A DNA stretch of 64,000 nt from contig PBKD01000002.1 in assembly GCA_002722055.1 (NCBI GenBank), forward strand, positions 62,001 to 126,000. Reading direction: 5' to 3'. The notes beneath the pieces were generated by a model that had not been told where the DNA came from, did no database searches, and was given only the letters and a program-made list of their open reading frames with translations. Origin of the DNA: Rhodospirillaceae bacterium. Lineage in GTDB: Bacteria > Pseudomonadota > Alphaproteobacteria > SHVP01. Shown in pieces: positions 20,082 through 29,769 of the stretch. Made by a program: the position numbers and the translations under genes. Every line of letters begins with the position of its first letter. Positions within the stretch are counted from its first letter, which is position 1.

Positions 20082-20090
20082 TTATCCACC
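20082..20090 (+). promoter_or_regulatory. DnaA-box-like 9-mer upstream of dnaB
   Basis: TTATCCACC differs from the consensus DnaA box TTATCCACA at the last base. It lies 105 nt before the dnaB ATG in the 126-nt cfa-dnaB gap. A single near-match in AT-rich DNA may be chance; a role in linking dnaB expression to DnaA is speculation. Confidence 0.25.
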
Positions 20091-20194
20091 TAATACTTGA
20101 TTTCATCCCCAATAATCAAAAAAAAAATATATAAGAATATTTTTCACTAATAATTTTATATATAATTAATTTTATTTAAAAACATTACTTTATC

Positions 20195-21685
20195 ATGACT
20201 GAATTAGAATTAACAAATATTAGTAAAATTGAATCATCTGATTTTAGCTTTAGATCTCAACCTTCTAATATAGAAGCAGAACAAGCTCTTCTAGGTGCAA
20301 TACTTGTAAATAATGAAATTGCTTCATTAATAAGTAATATAATTGAATCAAGTCATTTCTTTGAACCTATCCACTCAAAGATTTTTGATACAATAAATAA
20401 GCTTATAGATAAAGGACAATTAGCTAACCCGACAACAATAAAAAGTTTTTTTGAAAATGATGAAACTTTGGCTGAAATAGGAGCTAATAATTATCTTAAT
20501 CGATTAGCTGATGGAGCTATAACTATTATTAATGCAACAGATTACGCTAATGTAATAAGAGACCTATCAATTAAAAGATCTTTAATTAATATTGGTGAAG
20601 AAATGGTAAACTCAGCCTTTGAAATCAAACCTGAGGAAGATTCGATACAGCAAATTGAAGTGGCTGAACAAAAATTATATCAACTAGCTGAAAAAGGAAG
20701 AAACGAGGGTGGTTTCAATTCTTTTTCATCTGCTCTTACTAAAGCAATCGAAAATGCTGAGGCTGCAAAAAGGAGAGATGGTCATTTATCTGGTATAAGC
20801 TCAGGTTTTAAAGATTTAGATAAAAAACTTGGAGGGTTTCAATCATCTGATTTGATAATTTTAGCAGGACGACCTTCTATGGGAAAAACTGCTTTAGCTA
20901 CAAATATTGCTTATAATACAGCTTCATTACTCCAAAAAGATCTAATTGATGGAAAAGAATTAAGTGAAGGTACTGGAGTAGCTTTTTTTTCTTTGGAAAT
21001 GTCTGCTGAGCAGCTTGCTACGAGGATTTTAGCAGAAGTTACGAATATACCATCTGAAAGATTAAGAAAAGGAAATGTTTCAAATGATGATTTTGATAAC
21101 TTAGTTTTATCAAGTCAACAACTTGAAAATATGCCTTTTTTTATTGATGACACTCCTGCAATAAATATTTCAACACTTAGAGCAAGGGCAAGGAGGTTAA
21201 AAAGACAAGAGAATATTGGGTTAATAATTATTGACTATCTTCAACTTATAAGGCCAGCATACTCCTCTAGGACAGAGACTAGAGTAATAGAAATTTCAGA
21301 GATAACACAAGGTTTAAAAGCTTTAGCCAAGGAACTTAATGTCCCAATTCTTGCACTTTCTCAATTAAGCAGACAAGTTGAACAAAGAGACGACAAACGC
21401 CCTCAATTATCAGACTTGAGAGAATCTGGTGCAATAGAACAAGATGCAGATTTAGTTATGTTTATATATAGAGAAGAGTATTATCATGGACGTAAAAAAC
21501 CTAATGAAATGAATGAACAACTAGTTGAGTGGGAAAAAAGAATGGAGGAGATACAAGGTATTACTGAAGTGATTATTGGAAAGTATAGACATGGACCAAC
21601 TGGAACAATTACACTTTTATTTAATGGCGAAGTGACAAAGTTTGCAGATTTAGCTTTGAAAGAGAGAACTCCAGAGATATATTAA
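20195..21685 (+). CDS. dnaB: Replicative DNA helicase
   Basis: DnaB is the hexameric 5'-3' helicase of the replication fork. The 496-aa protein has the N-terminal primase-interacting domain starting RSQPSNIEAEQALLGAIL. Walker A is GRPSMGKTALA. FFSLEMSAEQLATRI, IIIDYLQLI (Walker B), ILALSQLSRQVEQR and DLRESGAIEQDADLVMFIYREEYY are the other RecA-fold motifs. No intein or insertion is apparent. It is followed by alr after 1 nt, an arrangement frequent in Alphaproteobacteria (rplI...dnaB-alr-radA). Confidence 0.97.
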   Translation: MTELELTNISKIESSDFSFRSQPSNIEAEQALLGAILVNNEIASLISNIIESSHFFEPIHSKIFDTINKLIDKGQLANPTTIKSFFENDETLAEIGANNYLNRLADGAITIINATDYANVIRDLSIKRSLINIGEEMVNSAFEIKPEEDSIQQIEVAEQKLYQLAEKGRNEGGFNSFSSALTKAIENAEAAKRRDGHLSGISSGFKDLDKKLGGFQSSDLIILAGRPSMGKTALATNIAYNTASLLQKDLIDGKELSEGTGVAFFSLEMSAEQLATRILAEVTNIPSERLRKGNVSNDDFDNLVLSSQQLENMPFFIDDTPAINISTLRARARRLKRQENIGLIIIDYLQLIRPAYSSRTETRVIEISEITQGLKALAKELNVPILALSQLSRQVEQRDDKRPQLSDLRESGAIEQDADLVMFIYREEYYHGRKKPNEMNEQLVEWEKRMEEIQGITEVIIGKYRHGPTGTITLLFNGEVTKFADLALKERTPEIY

Positions 21686-21686
21686 T

Positions 21687-22802
21687 ATGTTAAATCAAAA
21701 TAATTATAATGGAATTTTAGAGGTAAATTTAGATACGATATCAAATAATTATATTAATCTAAGAAAAACTTTAAAAAAAAAAGTTTGTTGTGCTGCAGTA
21801 GTTAAAGCAAACGCATACGGCCTTGGTATCAATAAGATTTCCAAAATTTTATTTCACTCTGGTTGTAGAGTTTTCTTTGTTTCAAATATGCTAGAAGGTA
21901 TAGAATTAAGGTCAATTCTCAGAAAAGAAAAGGAGAATAACAAGGCTGCTATATACATACTTCATGGCCCTTCAGAAAAAAATTTAAACGAATTTAAAAA
22001 TTATAACCTACGCCCTGTATTAAACTCTTTATATCAATTAAAAAAATGGGAAGAATACACATTATCAGAAAACTATAAATCAAAAATTGCAATTCATATT
22101 GATAGTGGAATGAATAGACTTGGATTAAATAGAAATGAAGTAGATGAAATAATAAAAAATAAATTTCTTTTAAAAAATTTTAATATTTCTTTAATCATGA
22201 GTCATTTATCTAACGCAGAAGAAGCTGACAGCCCTTCAAATGATTCTCAAAAAGAATATTTTGATAAAATATCTAAATTTTTTCCTGATAGTAAAAAGAG
22301 TCTGGCAAATTCTGCCGCAACTTTATCAAATTCTAAATACCATTATGATATGGTGAGAACAGGTATAATTCTCTATATAGGGAGTAAATTTAGTAATTTT
22401 TCAGCAAAACTTAAGAACTCTGTATCCCTAAAAACACATATAATTAGTATCAGTGAAATAAATAAGTCAGAAACTGTAGGTTACGGGTCAACATTTAAAG
22501 CTAAAAAAAAGACAAAAATTGCAACAATCCCAATTGGATATGCTGATGGATTCCCAAGAAGTTTGAGTAATTCAGGGTTTGCTTATATAAATAATAAAAA
22601 AGTAGATATAATTGGAAGAATATCTATGGATTTAACCGTAGTTGATATTACTAATATAGAAACAGAAATTGGTTCTGAAGTAATAATTTTTGGAACCAAC
22701 TCTAACCTAGATGATGTTGCAGCTAGTGGAAACACTATAAGCTATGAGTTGCTTACAAATTTAGGAAATAGATATAAACGCAAATATAATTTAAAAAAAT
22801 AG
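21687..22802 (+). CDS. alr: Alanine racemase
   Basis: PLP enzyme making D-alanine for peptidoglycan. The 371-aa protein carries the PLP Lys in AAVVKANAYGLG, HIDSGMNRLGL, the VRTGIILY segment and the second catalytic Tyr in SETVGYGSTFKA. PIGYADGFPRSLSN and GRISMDLTVVDIT complete the C-terminal barrel. Start 1 nt after dnaB stop. Confidence 0.95.
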   Translation: MLNQNNYNGILEVNLDTISNNYINLRKTLKKKVCCAAVVKANAYGLGINKISKILFHSGCRVFFVSNMLEGIELRSILRKEKENNKAAIYILHGPSEKNLNEFKNYNLRPVLNSLYQLKKWEEYTLSENYKSKIAIHIDSGMNRLGLNRNEVDEIIKNKFLLKNFNISLIMSHLSNAEEADSPSNDSQKEYFDKISKFFPDSKKSLANSAATLSNSKYHYDMVRTGIILYIGSKFSNFSAKLKNSVSLKTHIISISEINKSETVGYGSTFKAKKKTKIATIPIGYADGFPRSLSNSGFAYINNKKVDIIGRISMDLTVVDITNIETEIGSEVIIFGTNSNLDDVAASGNTISYELLTNLGNRYKRKYNLKK

Positions 22803-22813
22803 TATGTATAATC

Positions 22814-23599
22814 ATGTTAGATATTTTTAGAATTTTTTCTTTAATAGGTCAATTCACTATAAGTTTATTTACTGTTATCGGAAGGCTAGGAATTTTTACA
22901 TATTCATCTGTATTAAAAATTTTCCTTCCCCCCATATATATAAAAAATATTTTGCAGCAAATGTTTAATGTTGGATATCTATCTTTGCCTGTGGTTGGCC
23001 TTACTACATTATTTACGGGAATGGCTTTGGCTCTTCAAATATATGAAGGAGCATCAAGATTTAACGCTGAAAGCACGGTAGCATTTGTTGTTGCGATAGG
23101 GATGGTAAGAGAATTATCCCCTGTACTTGGTGGTTTAATGGTTGCGGGAAGAGTTGGTGCTGCAATGGCTGCTGAAATAGGAACAATGAGAGTTACCGAG
23201 CAAATTGATGCATTATACACACTATCTACTGACCCTTTTAAATATTTAATGGCACCAAGGTTGATTGCTGGAATAACCATGCTACCTTTACTAGTATTAA
23301 TTGGAGATATAATTGGAATAAGTGGTGGATTTTTTATAAGCACAAGTTTACTTGATCTCAATCAAACAACATATATTAAAAATACTATAGATTTTCTTCA
23401 ATCTATAGATGTAATTTCTGGGTTAGTAAAAGCAGCTTTCTTTGGTTTTATAGTTACATTAATGGGTTGCTATAATGGCTTTTATAGTAAAGGAGGGGCA
23501 CAAGGTGTAGGTTCAGCAGCAACAAATGCGGTAGTAAGTGGTTCTATACTTATTCTTTCAGCTAATCTAATTATAACTAGAATATTTTTTGGTGCATAG
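22814..23599 (+). CDS. mlaE: ABC transporter permease MlaE
   Basis: MlaE is the inner-membrane permease of the Mla phospholipid transport system that maintains outer-membrane lipid asymmetry. The 261-aa protein has about six hydrophobic segments and the signature GMVRELSPVLGGLMVAGRVGAAMAAEIGTMRVTEQIDAL (EQ-loop region). The next gene is its ATPase, one base after the stop. No mlaD follows in this window (radA comes next), so the MCE-domain partner must be elsewhere. Confidence 0.92.
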   Translation: MLDIFRIFSLIGQFTISLFTVIGRLGIFTYSSVLKIFLPPIYIKNILQQMFNVGYLSLPVVGLTTLFTGMALALQIYEGASRFNAESTVAFVVAIGMVRELSPVLGGLMVAGRVGAAMAAEIGTMRVTEQIDALYTLSTDPFKYLMAPRLIAGITMLPLLVLIGDIIGISGGFFISTSLLDLNQTTYIKNTIDFLQSIDVISGLVKAAFFGFIVTLMGCYNGFYSKGGAQGVGSAATNAVVSGSILILSANLIITRIFFGA

Positions 23600-23600
23600 A

Positions 23601-24368
23601 ATGACAAATCCAATAATTAAATTATCTAATATTACAAAAACTTTTGGTGATAAAACAATTTTAAACAATTTAGATTTGCAGGTTAATAAAGGCGAATCAT
23701 TGGTTATAATTGGTGGTTCTGGAACAGGTAAATCAGTGACATTAAAATGCATACTTGGTCTATTAAAAATCGATTCAGGGAGTATAAATATTTTTGATAG
23801 AGATATTGAAAAATCATCAATAAATGAAAAACAAGAGATATTGAAAAAAATTGGTATGCTTTTCCAGGGATCTGCTCTTTTTGATAGCTTAAATGTATGG
23901 CAAAATATTTCTTTTGGCTTAATTAAAGGAAAAAGAATAAAACAAAGTTTAGCCAAGGAAATAGCAATTGAAAAATTAACTCAAGTCGGACTTAAAAAAG
24001 ATATAGCAAATTTATACCCTTCTGAATTATCTGGAGGGATGCAAAAAAGAGTTGCTCTTGCTAGAGCTATAGCTACTGATCCAGAGATAATTTTTTTTGA
24101 TGAACCAACAACTGGTCTTGACCCGATAATGGCTAATGTAATTAACGATTTGATTAATAACATTGTTAGAAAAATAGGTGCTACAGCTTTATCTATTACA
24201 CATGATATTGAAAGTGCTAAAAAAATAGCTGATAAAATATCAATGTTGCATGAAGGTAAGATTATTTGGACGGGTTTATCAAGTGAACTCGAAAAAACTA
24301 ACAATAAACATGTAAAACAATTCATACATGGTAAGACTGAAGGTCCAATAGAAATCAATCTAACATAA
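23601..24368 (+). CDS. mlaF: ABC transporter ATP-binding protein MlaF
   Basis: ATPase of the Mla system. The 255-aa protein shows Walker A GGSGTGKSVTLKC, Q-loop region LFQGSALFDSLNV, signature LSGGMQKRVALARAIA, Walker B IIFFDEPTTGLDP and the H-loop SITHDIES. I chose ATG at 23601 (MTNPIIKLSNITKTFG), one nt after the mlaE stop; the in-frame 23589 start lies inside mlaE and adds only four residues. Confidence 0.93.
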   Translation: MTNPIIKLSNITKTFGDKTILNNLDLQVNKGESLVIIGGSGTGKSVTLKCILGLLKIDSGSINIFDRDIEKSSINEKQEILKKIGMLFQGSALFDSLNVWQNISFGLIKGKRIKQSLAKEIAIEKLTQVGLKKDIANLYPSELSGGMQKRVALARAIATDPEIIFFDEPTTGLDPIMANVINDLINNIVRKIGATALSITHDIESAKKIADKISMLHEGKIIWTGLSSELEKTNNKHVKQFIHGKTEGPIEINLT

Positions 24369-24379
24369 ATTTATAAATA

Positions 24380-25741
24380 ATGAAAAAAAATAATTCTGTT
24401 AAATATGTATGTAGTGTGTGCAGTAGTACTTATTCAAAATGGATAGGTAAATGTGATAATTGTGGAAGCTGGAATACACTATATGAGGAAAATAACAGTC
24501 TTTCATCTCTAGATGAAAAAAATTCTATTATAATAGAATTAAACAGTCTTAAACAAACAGAGGTTACTAGGAATAGAATATTAACAGATATTAAAGAATT
24601 TGATCAAGTTTGTGGAGGAGGTCTAGTTCCCGGTTCTGCTATACTTCTTGGAGGGGACCCAGGTATAGGAAAATCCACACTTCTTTTACAATTACTTGCT
24701 AAAATTGTGGATCAAAAATATAAGTGTATATATGTTTCAGGTGAAGAATCTGTACAACAAATAAAAATAAGAGGTGATAGAATAGGAGTTTCTGAAAAAA
24801 CAATAAATGTTTTTTCATCTATAGATGTAGGTAGCATTATAAAAACTGTAAAAAACAATAATGATATTGATATTTTAGCTATAGATTCTATTCAAACTAT
24901 GTTTCTTAATAATTTAGAGTCCGCACCGGGTACAATTTCACAGGTTAGATCTTGTGCACAAGAACTAATCAAAATAACAAAACATTTAGGTATAAATCTA
25001 ATACTTGTTAGCCATGTAACAAAAGATGGACAAATTGCCGGTCCAAGAGTACTTGAGCATATGGTTGATACTGTACTTTATTTTGAAGGTGAGAACTCTA
25101 ATGATTATAGAATTTTAAGAAGTATCAAAAATCGTTTTGGACCTACCGACGAAATTGGTATTTTTGAAATGACTGCTTTGGGTCTACAAGAGGTTAATAA
25201 TGCATCTCAAATATTTCTTCCAAATCATGGGGCTCAAATTAATGGTAACGCGATTTATGCCGGTATTGAAGGAACTAGGCCTATTTTATTAGAAATTCAA
25301 GCTTTAGTTGCATCAAGTTCACATAGCAACCCAAGAAGGTCTGTAATTGGATGGGATAATAATAGACTTCCAATGATTCTAGCTATACTTGAAAAAACTT
25401 GTGGAATAAACTTAAGCAATAAAGATGTTTATTTAAATGTTGTCGGAGGCCTTAAAATCAGAGAAACAGCAGCAGATTTAGCTGTTGCATCAGCTATACT
25501 TTCTTCATATTTTGCAAAACCAATCCCAGACAAATCTATAGTATTTGGTGAACTAGGTTTATCTGGTGAAGTTAGACCAATAAAGCAAATGGTAAAAAGG
25601 TTAAATGAAGGAAAAAAACAAGGATTTAAAAATGTATATATGCCACCTTCAAACTATATTCAAAAAAATAATATGGTAGTAAAAAAAATAAATAAGGTTT
25701 CCCAATTAATTCAGGATTTTAATTTTTCTAGGAATACTTAA
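24380..25741 (+). CDS. radA: DNA repair protein RadA
   Basis: RadA is a RecA-like, DnaB-like helicase that acts in recombination branch migration. The 453-aa protein has an N-terminal zinc finger CSVCSSTYSKWIGKCDNCGSWNTL (four Cys), Walker A GGDPGIGKSTLLL, the RadA-specific KNRFG motif (SIKNRFGPTDEIGIFEM), and a C-terminal Lon-protease-like domain (GGLKIRETAADLAVASAILSS). It starts 11 nt after mlaF and is followed directly by cvpA. Confidence 0.96.
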   Translation: MKKNNSVKYVCSVCSSTYSKWIGKCDNCGSWNTLYEENNSLSSLDEKNSIIIELNSLKQTEVTRNRILTDIKEFDQVCGGGLVPGSAILLGGDPGIGKSTLLLQLLAKIVDQKYKCIYVSGEESVQQIKIRGDRIGVSEKTINVFSSIDVGSIIKTVKNNNDIDILAIDSIQTMFLNNLESAPGTISQVRSCAQELIKITKHLGINLILVSHVTKDGQIAGPRVLEHMVDTVLYFEGENSNDYRILRSIKNRFGPTDEIGIFEMTALGLQEVNNASQIFLPNHGAQINGNAIYAGIEGTRPILLEIQALVASSSHSNPRRSVIGWDNNRLPMILAILEKTCGINLSNKDVYLNVVGGLKIRETAADLAVASAILSSYFAKPIPDKSIVFGELGLSGEVRPIKQMVKRLNEGKKQGFKNVYMPPSNYIQKNNMVVKKINKVSQLIQDFNFSRNT

Positions 25742-26257
25742 ATGATATTTGAACTTTTTGAATTTACAATTACTATAGCAGATTTAATTTTAATTTTTAT
25801 TCTACTTATATCTGGTGTACTAGCCTTTTTTAGAGGTTTTATAACTGAGATACTTGCTATAGCTAGTTGGGTTGGAGCTACAATATCTACATTAAGTTTA
25901 TTTAAACCAATACAACCAATTACTAGAGAAATTATTCCCATATCTTTAGCAGCAGATGTTATTACTGGGATAGTAATATTTCTTATTTCTCTATTACTAA
26001 TATCACTAATAACACATAGTATAGCCAATCTTATTAGGGGTAAAAGCTTAAGTATTTATGATAGGTGCCTAGGATTTATTTATGGGATTCTTAGAGGTGT
26101 ATTTTTAATTTCTTTCTTACAATTACTATCAGTTCAAGTGATACCCCTTAATGAACACCCAGATTGGGTTAAAAAATCTATATCTTTACCATATGTCACT
26201 TATGTAAGTGACTTTCTTTTAATTTTAGTCCCAAATAATTTAATAGATGAAAGTTAA
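25742..26257 (+). CDS. cvpA: CvpA family membrane protein
   Basis: A 171-aa inner-membrane protein with four hydrophobic segments (about 10-32, 38-58, 68-98 and 118-140). It has the family core ADLILIFILLISGVLAFFRGFITEILAIASWVGA and IYDRCLGFIYGILRGVFLI. CvpA is needed for colicin V production in E. coli and is otherwise tied to envelope stress; the molecular role is not known. cvpA-purF adjacency is conserved across Proteobacteria and seen here (17 nt gap). Confidence 0.92.
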   Translation: MIFELFEFTITIADLILIFILLISGVLAFFRGFITEILAIASWVGATISTLSLFKPIQPITREIIPISLAADVITGIVIFLISLLLISLITHSIANLIRGKSLSIYDRCLGFIYGILRGVFLISFLQLLSVQVIPLNEHPDWVKKSISLPYVTYVSDFLLILVPNNLIDES

Positions 26258-26274
26258 AAAAAAAGACTGATACA

Positions 26275-27720
26275 ATGATATTTGAAAAAGATAAGTTCAA
26301 GGATGAATGTGGGGTATTTGCAATTTATAACCATAATCATGCATCTGCACATACTGCTTTAGGCCTACATGCATTGCAGCATAGGGGTCAGGAAGCAGCT
26401 GGTATAGTGACATATCAAGATGGTAAATTTTATTCTGAAAAAGGTAAAGGCCATGTTGGTGATATATTTAGTGATGAAAAGGTTATTGACAAACTACCGG
26501 GTAAATTTGCCATTGGTCATAACAGGTATTCAACATCAGGTGAGACAAATTTAAGAAATGTACAACCAATTTTCGCTGAATTTGAATTTGGTGGCTTTGC
26601 ATTAAGTCATAATGGTAATTTGACTAATGCAAAAACTCTAAGGAAGAATTTAATAAAACAAGGTTGTATCTTTCAATCTACTTTAGATACAGAAATAATT
26701 ATTCATTTAATGGCAACAAGTAGACACCATGAAGTTGTTGATAGGTTTATAGACTCATTAAGACAAGTCGAGGGAGCTTATTCTCTTGTTGCTTTGTGTA
26801 ATGAATCAATTATTGGAGTAAGAGATCCACATGGTGTTAGGCCTTTAGTACTAGGTAAAATTGAAAATGAATCATGGATACTAGCATCTGAGACTTGTGC
26901 ACTGGATATTATAGGAGCTAGTTATATAAGAGATATTGAACCAGGGGAGATGGTTGTACTTCAAAATAATACAATTCAATCAATACGACCTTTCCAAAAA
27001 AAAATAAGTAAGTTTTGTATTTTTGAATATATATATTTTGCAAGGCCTGATAGTTTTGTTGATGGAAAGAGCGTTTATGAAGCAAGGAAAAAAATTGGTT
27101 CAGTTCTGGCATTAGAGAGCCATATAAATGCTGATTTAGTTATCCCCGTGCCAGACTCTGGCGTTCCAGCTGCAATCGGTTATTCTAAAGAGTCAAAAAT
27201 TCCTTACGAATTAGGAATAATTAGAAACCACTATGTTGGAAGAACTTTTATTGAACCCGGTGATAAGATTAGACACCTTGGTGTGAAACTTAAACATAAT
27301 GCAAATCAATATTTAGTTAAAAATAAAAAAGTAATTTTAGTTGACGATTCTATTGTAAGAGGAACAACTTCCAAAAAAATTGTTGAGATGGTTAGAAACG
27401 CAGGAGCTAAGGAAGTCCATCTAAGGATTGCGTCTCCACCAACTACTCATTCTTGCTTTTATGGAGTTGATACACCTGACAGGAAAGAACTAATTGCTGC
27501 AAACAATGATACTGAAAAAATAAGAAAAGAAATAAATGTAGATAGTTTGGCATTTATATCCATAAATGGTCTATATAGAGCAATGGGTTTAGAATACACC
27601 GAAAAGGAATCATTTTATTGTGATGCATGTTTTACTGGAAATTATGCTATTACCTTAACTGATATTCTTGGAGGAGATACGTCAAAACAGCTTTCATTAC
27701 TTAGTGAGTCAAATAAGTGA
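26275..27720 (+). CDS. purF: Amidophosphoribosyltransferase
   Basis: PurF makes phosphoribosylamine from PRPP and glutamine, the first committed purine step. In the 481-aa protein the N-terminal glutaminase nucleophile is Cys12 in KDECGVFAIYN, so an 11-residue propeptide would be removed. LQHRGQEAAGI and GHNRYSTSGE follow. The PRPP loop is VILVDDSIVRGTTSKKIVEMVR. The C-terminal region has Cys residues (YCDACFTGNYA) at positions where some PurF proteins bind an Fe-S cluster. The stop overlaps the following SDR start by 4 nt. Confidence 0.96.
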   Translation: MIFEKDKFKDECGVFAIYNHNHASAHTALGLHALQHRGQEAAGIVTYQDGKFYSEKGKGHVGDIFSDEKVIDKLPGKFAIGHNRYSTSGETNLRNVQPIFAEFEFGGFALSHNGNLTNAKTLRKNLIKQGCIFQSTLDTEIIIHLMATSRHHEVVDRFIDSLRQVEGAYSLVALCNESIIGVRDPHGVRPLVLGKIENESWILASETCALDIIGASYIRDIEPGEMVVLQNNTIQSIRPFQKKISKFCIFEYIYFARPDSFVDGKSVYEARKKIGSVLALESHINADLVIPVPDSGVPAAIGYSKESKIPYELGIIRNHYVGRTFIEPGDKIRHLGVKLKHNANQYLVKNKKVILVDDSIVRGTTSKKIVEMVRNAGAKEVHLRIASPPTTHSCFYGVDTPDRKELIAANNDTEKIRKEINVDSLAFISINGLYRAMGLEYTEKESFYCDACFTGNYAITLTDILGGDTSKQLSLLSESNK

Positions 27721-28433
27721 ATAAAAAAAATTTACATAATAAAATAGCATTAGTTACAGGGGCCTCAAGAGGAATTGGCGCAGCAGTTGCGAAAAGATTT
27801 GCTAAAGAAGGAGCTCATCTTATCTTAGTTTCGCGTAACCAGATAAGTTTAGAAAAGGTAGATGATGAAATTAGAAATTATGGTAGTAAACCTACGCTTG
27901 TACCTATAGATGTAACTGATGATAAAAATATGGATCTAATGGCATCTGAAATTGCGAAACGTTTTGGAAAAATAGATATTTTAGTCGGTAATGCTGCTAT
28001 TTTAGGTCCGCTAAGTCCAATGAGTCATTATGAACCTAAAATTTGGAAAAATATTTTTGATATAAACTTTCATGCTAACTGGAGATTAATTAGAAATTTT
28101 GAAATGCTATTAAAACAATCAAATTCTGGAAGAGCAATTTTTGTTACATCTGGAATTGCAAGAAAAAAAAGAGCATACTGGGGACCTTACTCTGCTTCTA
28201 AAGCCGCATTAGAAAAGATGGTTTTGGATTGGTCTGAAGAAATAACAAAAACCAATTTAAAAGTAAATATTATTGACCCAGGAAGAGTTAGAACATCAAT
28301 GCGTAAATCTGCATACCCAGGTGAAAATCCTGAAATAAATCCAATGCCTGAAGAAGTAACAGATCTTTTTGTCAAATTATCAGATGATAACCTTCAAGAT
28401 AATGGCCAAATATTTTATCAAAATAAAAAATAA
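27717..28433 (+). CDS. Short-chain dehydrogenase/reductase (unknown substrate)
   Basis: A 238-aa SDR with the cofactor loop TGASRGIGAAVAKRF, VGNAAILGPLSPM (NNAG equivalent), Ser in FVTSGIARKKRAYWGPYSASKAAL (catalytic Tyr/Lys), and PGRVRTSMRKSAYPGE. The start is GTG at 27717, overlapping the purF stop. This SDR downstream of purF is a common partner in Alphaproteobacteria, but I know of no assigned reaction. It ends 4 nt from the convergent der gene. Confidence 0.85.
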   Translation: MNKKNLHNKIALVTGASRGIGAAVAKRFAKEGAHLILVSRNQISLEKVDDEIRNYGSKPTLVPIDVTDDKNMDLMASEIAKRFGKIDILVGNAAILGPLSPMSHYEPKIWKNIFDINFHANWRLIRNFEMLLKQSNSGRAIFVTSGIARKKRAYWGPYSASKAALEKMVLDWSEEITKTNLKVNIIDPGRVRTSMRKSAYPGENPEINPMPEEVTDLFVKLSDDNLQDNGQIFYQNKK

Positions 28434-28437
28434 TTTT

Positions 28438-29769
28438 TTAAACATAAGGATTTCTCGGTTTCCTAATGTATAGTCGTATAGGTACCCCCGGAAAATCGAA
28501 TTGATTCCTAATTTCATTTACCAAAAAGTTTAAATAACTTTTAGGTATTTTATTCCCTTTAGAAGAAAATAATATAAATGTTGGTGGCCTAGATTTTAAT
28601 TGGGTAATATATCTAATTTTAATTTTTTTTCCAGATATACTGGGAAGTGGGTGCTTTTCCGTCGCTTTTTCTAGCCATTTATTTAGTTCATTCGTGGGAA
28701 CTCTTTTATTCCAAAGATTATAAACTTCAAGAATAGAGTAGAAAATTTTATCTAACCCTTTTTTATTTTCTGCAGATATATATACTGTATTAATGCCCCT
28801 AGCTTGATGTAAAGATTTGTTTAATCTGTGATTAATATTATTTACCATAACATCAAAATCTCTAACTAAATCAATTTTATTTATTAAAATTATTAAACCT
28901 CTACCCTCCTCAATTACTAGCTTAGCTATTCTTAAGTCTTGGGCATCAATACCTATATTAGCATCTAATAGCAATAGAACTACCTCAGCAAGGTTAATTG
29001 TTTTTTTTGTTTTTATAACTGATAAAGATTCAATTTTATCTGATATTCTAGATTGTTTTCTTATACCAGCTGTATCAGTTAAAGTAATTATATGATTATT
29101 TATAGACCAAGAAACATCAATAGAATCTCTTGTAATCCCTGATTTAGGTCCAGTGATTAGTCTATCTTCATTAATCAAGGAATTTACTAATGTTGATTTT
29201 CCAACATTTGGCCTACCCACAACAGCTATTGTAATTTTATTATTATATTCTGAAATACTATTAAATTTTTCACTACTATTAACTAAGTTAGATTCAATTG
29301 CTTTTATTAAATCGTCAATCCCTTGTGAATGCTCTGCAGATAATTTTATTATTTCATCTATCCCAATCTTAAAAACTTCACTAATATCATGTATTTTTTT
29401 ACCTTCAGATTTATTATAAACAGTAATTATTTTTTTATTATATTTCCTCAATTTATAATAAATTAAAGTATCATCGATAGTCACTCCTTCCTTAGCATCT
29501 AATATAAATAGAATTAAATCACATTTTTCTATTGATTTAAGGGTTTTTTTATTTAAATTTTTTTCGAATTCGTTTTTTGTTTCATTATTAATACCAGGGG
29601 TATCAATCAACCTTACGGTAAAATCTGTAAACTTATGTAATTGATCATTCCAATCTCTTGTTACACCAGGAGAATCATTTACAATGGCTTTTCTTTTACC
29701 TATTAAGCAATTAAATAATGTTGATTTACCAACATTCGGCCTTCCTATAATAACAACTTGCTGATACAT
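28438..29769 (-). CDS. der: Ribosome biogenesis GTPase Der (EngA)
   Basis: Der is the double-GTPase needed for 50S maturation. The 443-aa protein has two G domains: GRPNVGKSTLFNCLIG with DSPGVTRDW and DTPGI at the N-terminus, and GRPNVGKSTLVNSLI with GITRDSIDV, DTAGIRKQ and NKIDL in the second. A C-terminal KH-like domain (about 350-443) ends in IRLYIRKPRNPY. It shares one base with the bamB stop, a typical bamB-der pair. Confidence 0.96.
   Translation of the reverse strand: MYQQVVIIGRPNVGKSTLFNCLIGKRKAIVNDSPGVTRDWNDQLHKFTDFTVRLIDTPGINNETKNEFEKNLNKKTLKSIEKCDLILFILDAKEGVTIDDTLIYYKLRKYNKKIITVYNKSEGKKIHDISEVFKIGIDEIIKLSAEHSQGIDDLIKAIESNLVNSSEKFNSISEYNNKITIAVVGRPNVGKSTLVNSLINEDRLITGPKSGITRDSIDVSWSINNHIITLTDTAGIRKQSRISDKIESLSVIKTKKTINLAEVVLLLLDANIGIDAQDLRIAKLVIEEGRGLIILINKIDLVRDFDVMVNNINHRLNKSLHQARGINTVYISAENKKGLDKIFYSILEVYNLWNKRVPTNELNKWLEKATEKHPLPSISGKKIKIRYITQLKSRPPTFILFSSKGNKIPKSYLNFLVNEIRNQFDFPGVPIRLYIRKPRNPYV

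Noticed and set aside
20082-20090. Replication origin near dnaB
   Set aside because: Only one imperfect DnaA-box-like 9-mer; no box cluster, no dnaA/hemE/parAB context.
23035-23361. Antisense reading frame of 108 codons within mlaE
   Set aside because: Opposite to a well-conserved gene; composition is that of a mirror frame, and it has no RBS or family features. The same holds for other frames opposite mlaF, lptG, cysK, fadlike flavoprotein and cofE genes.
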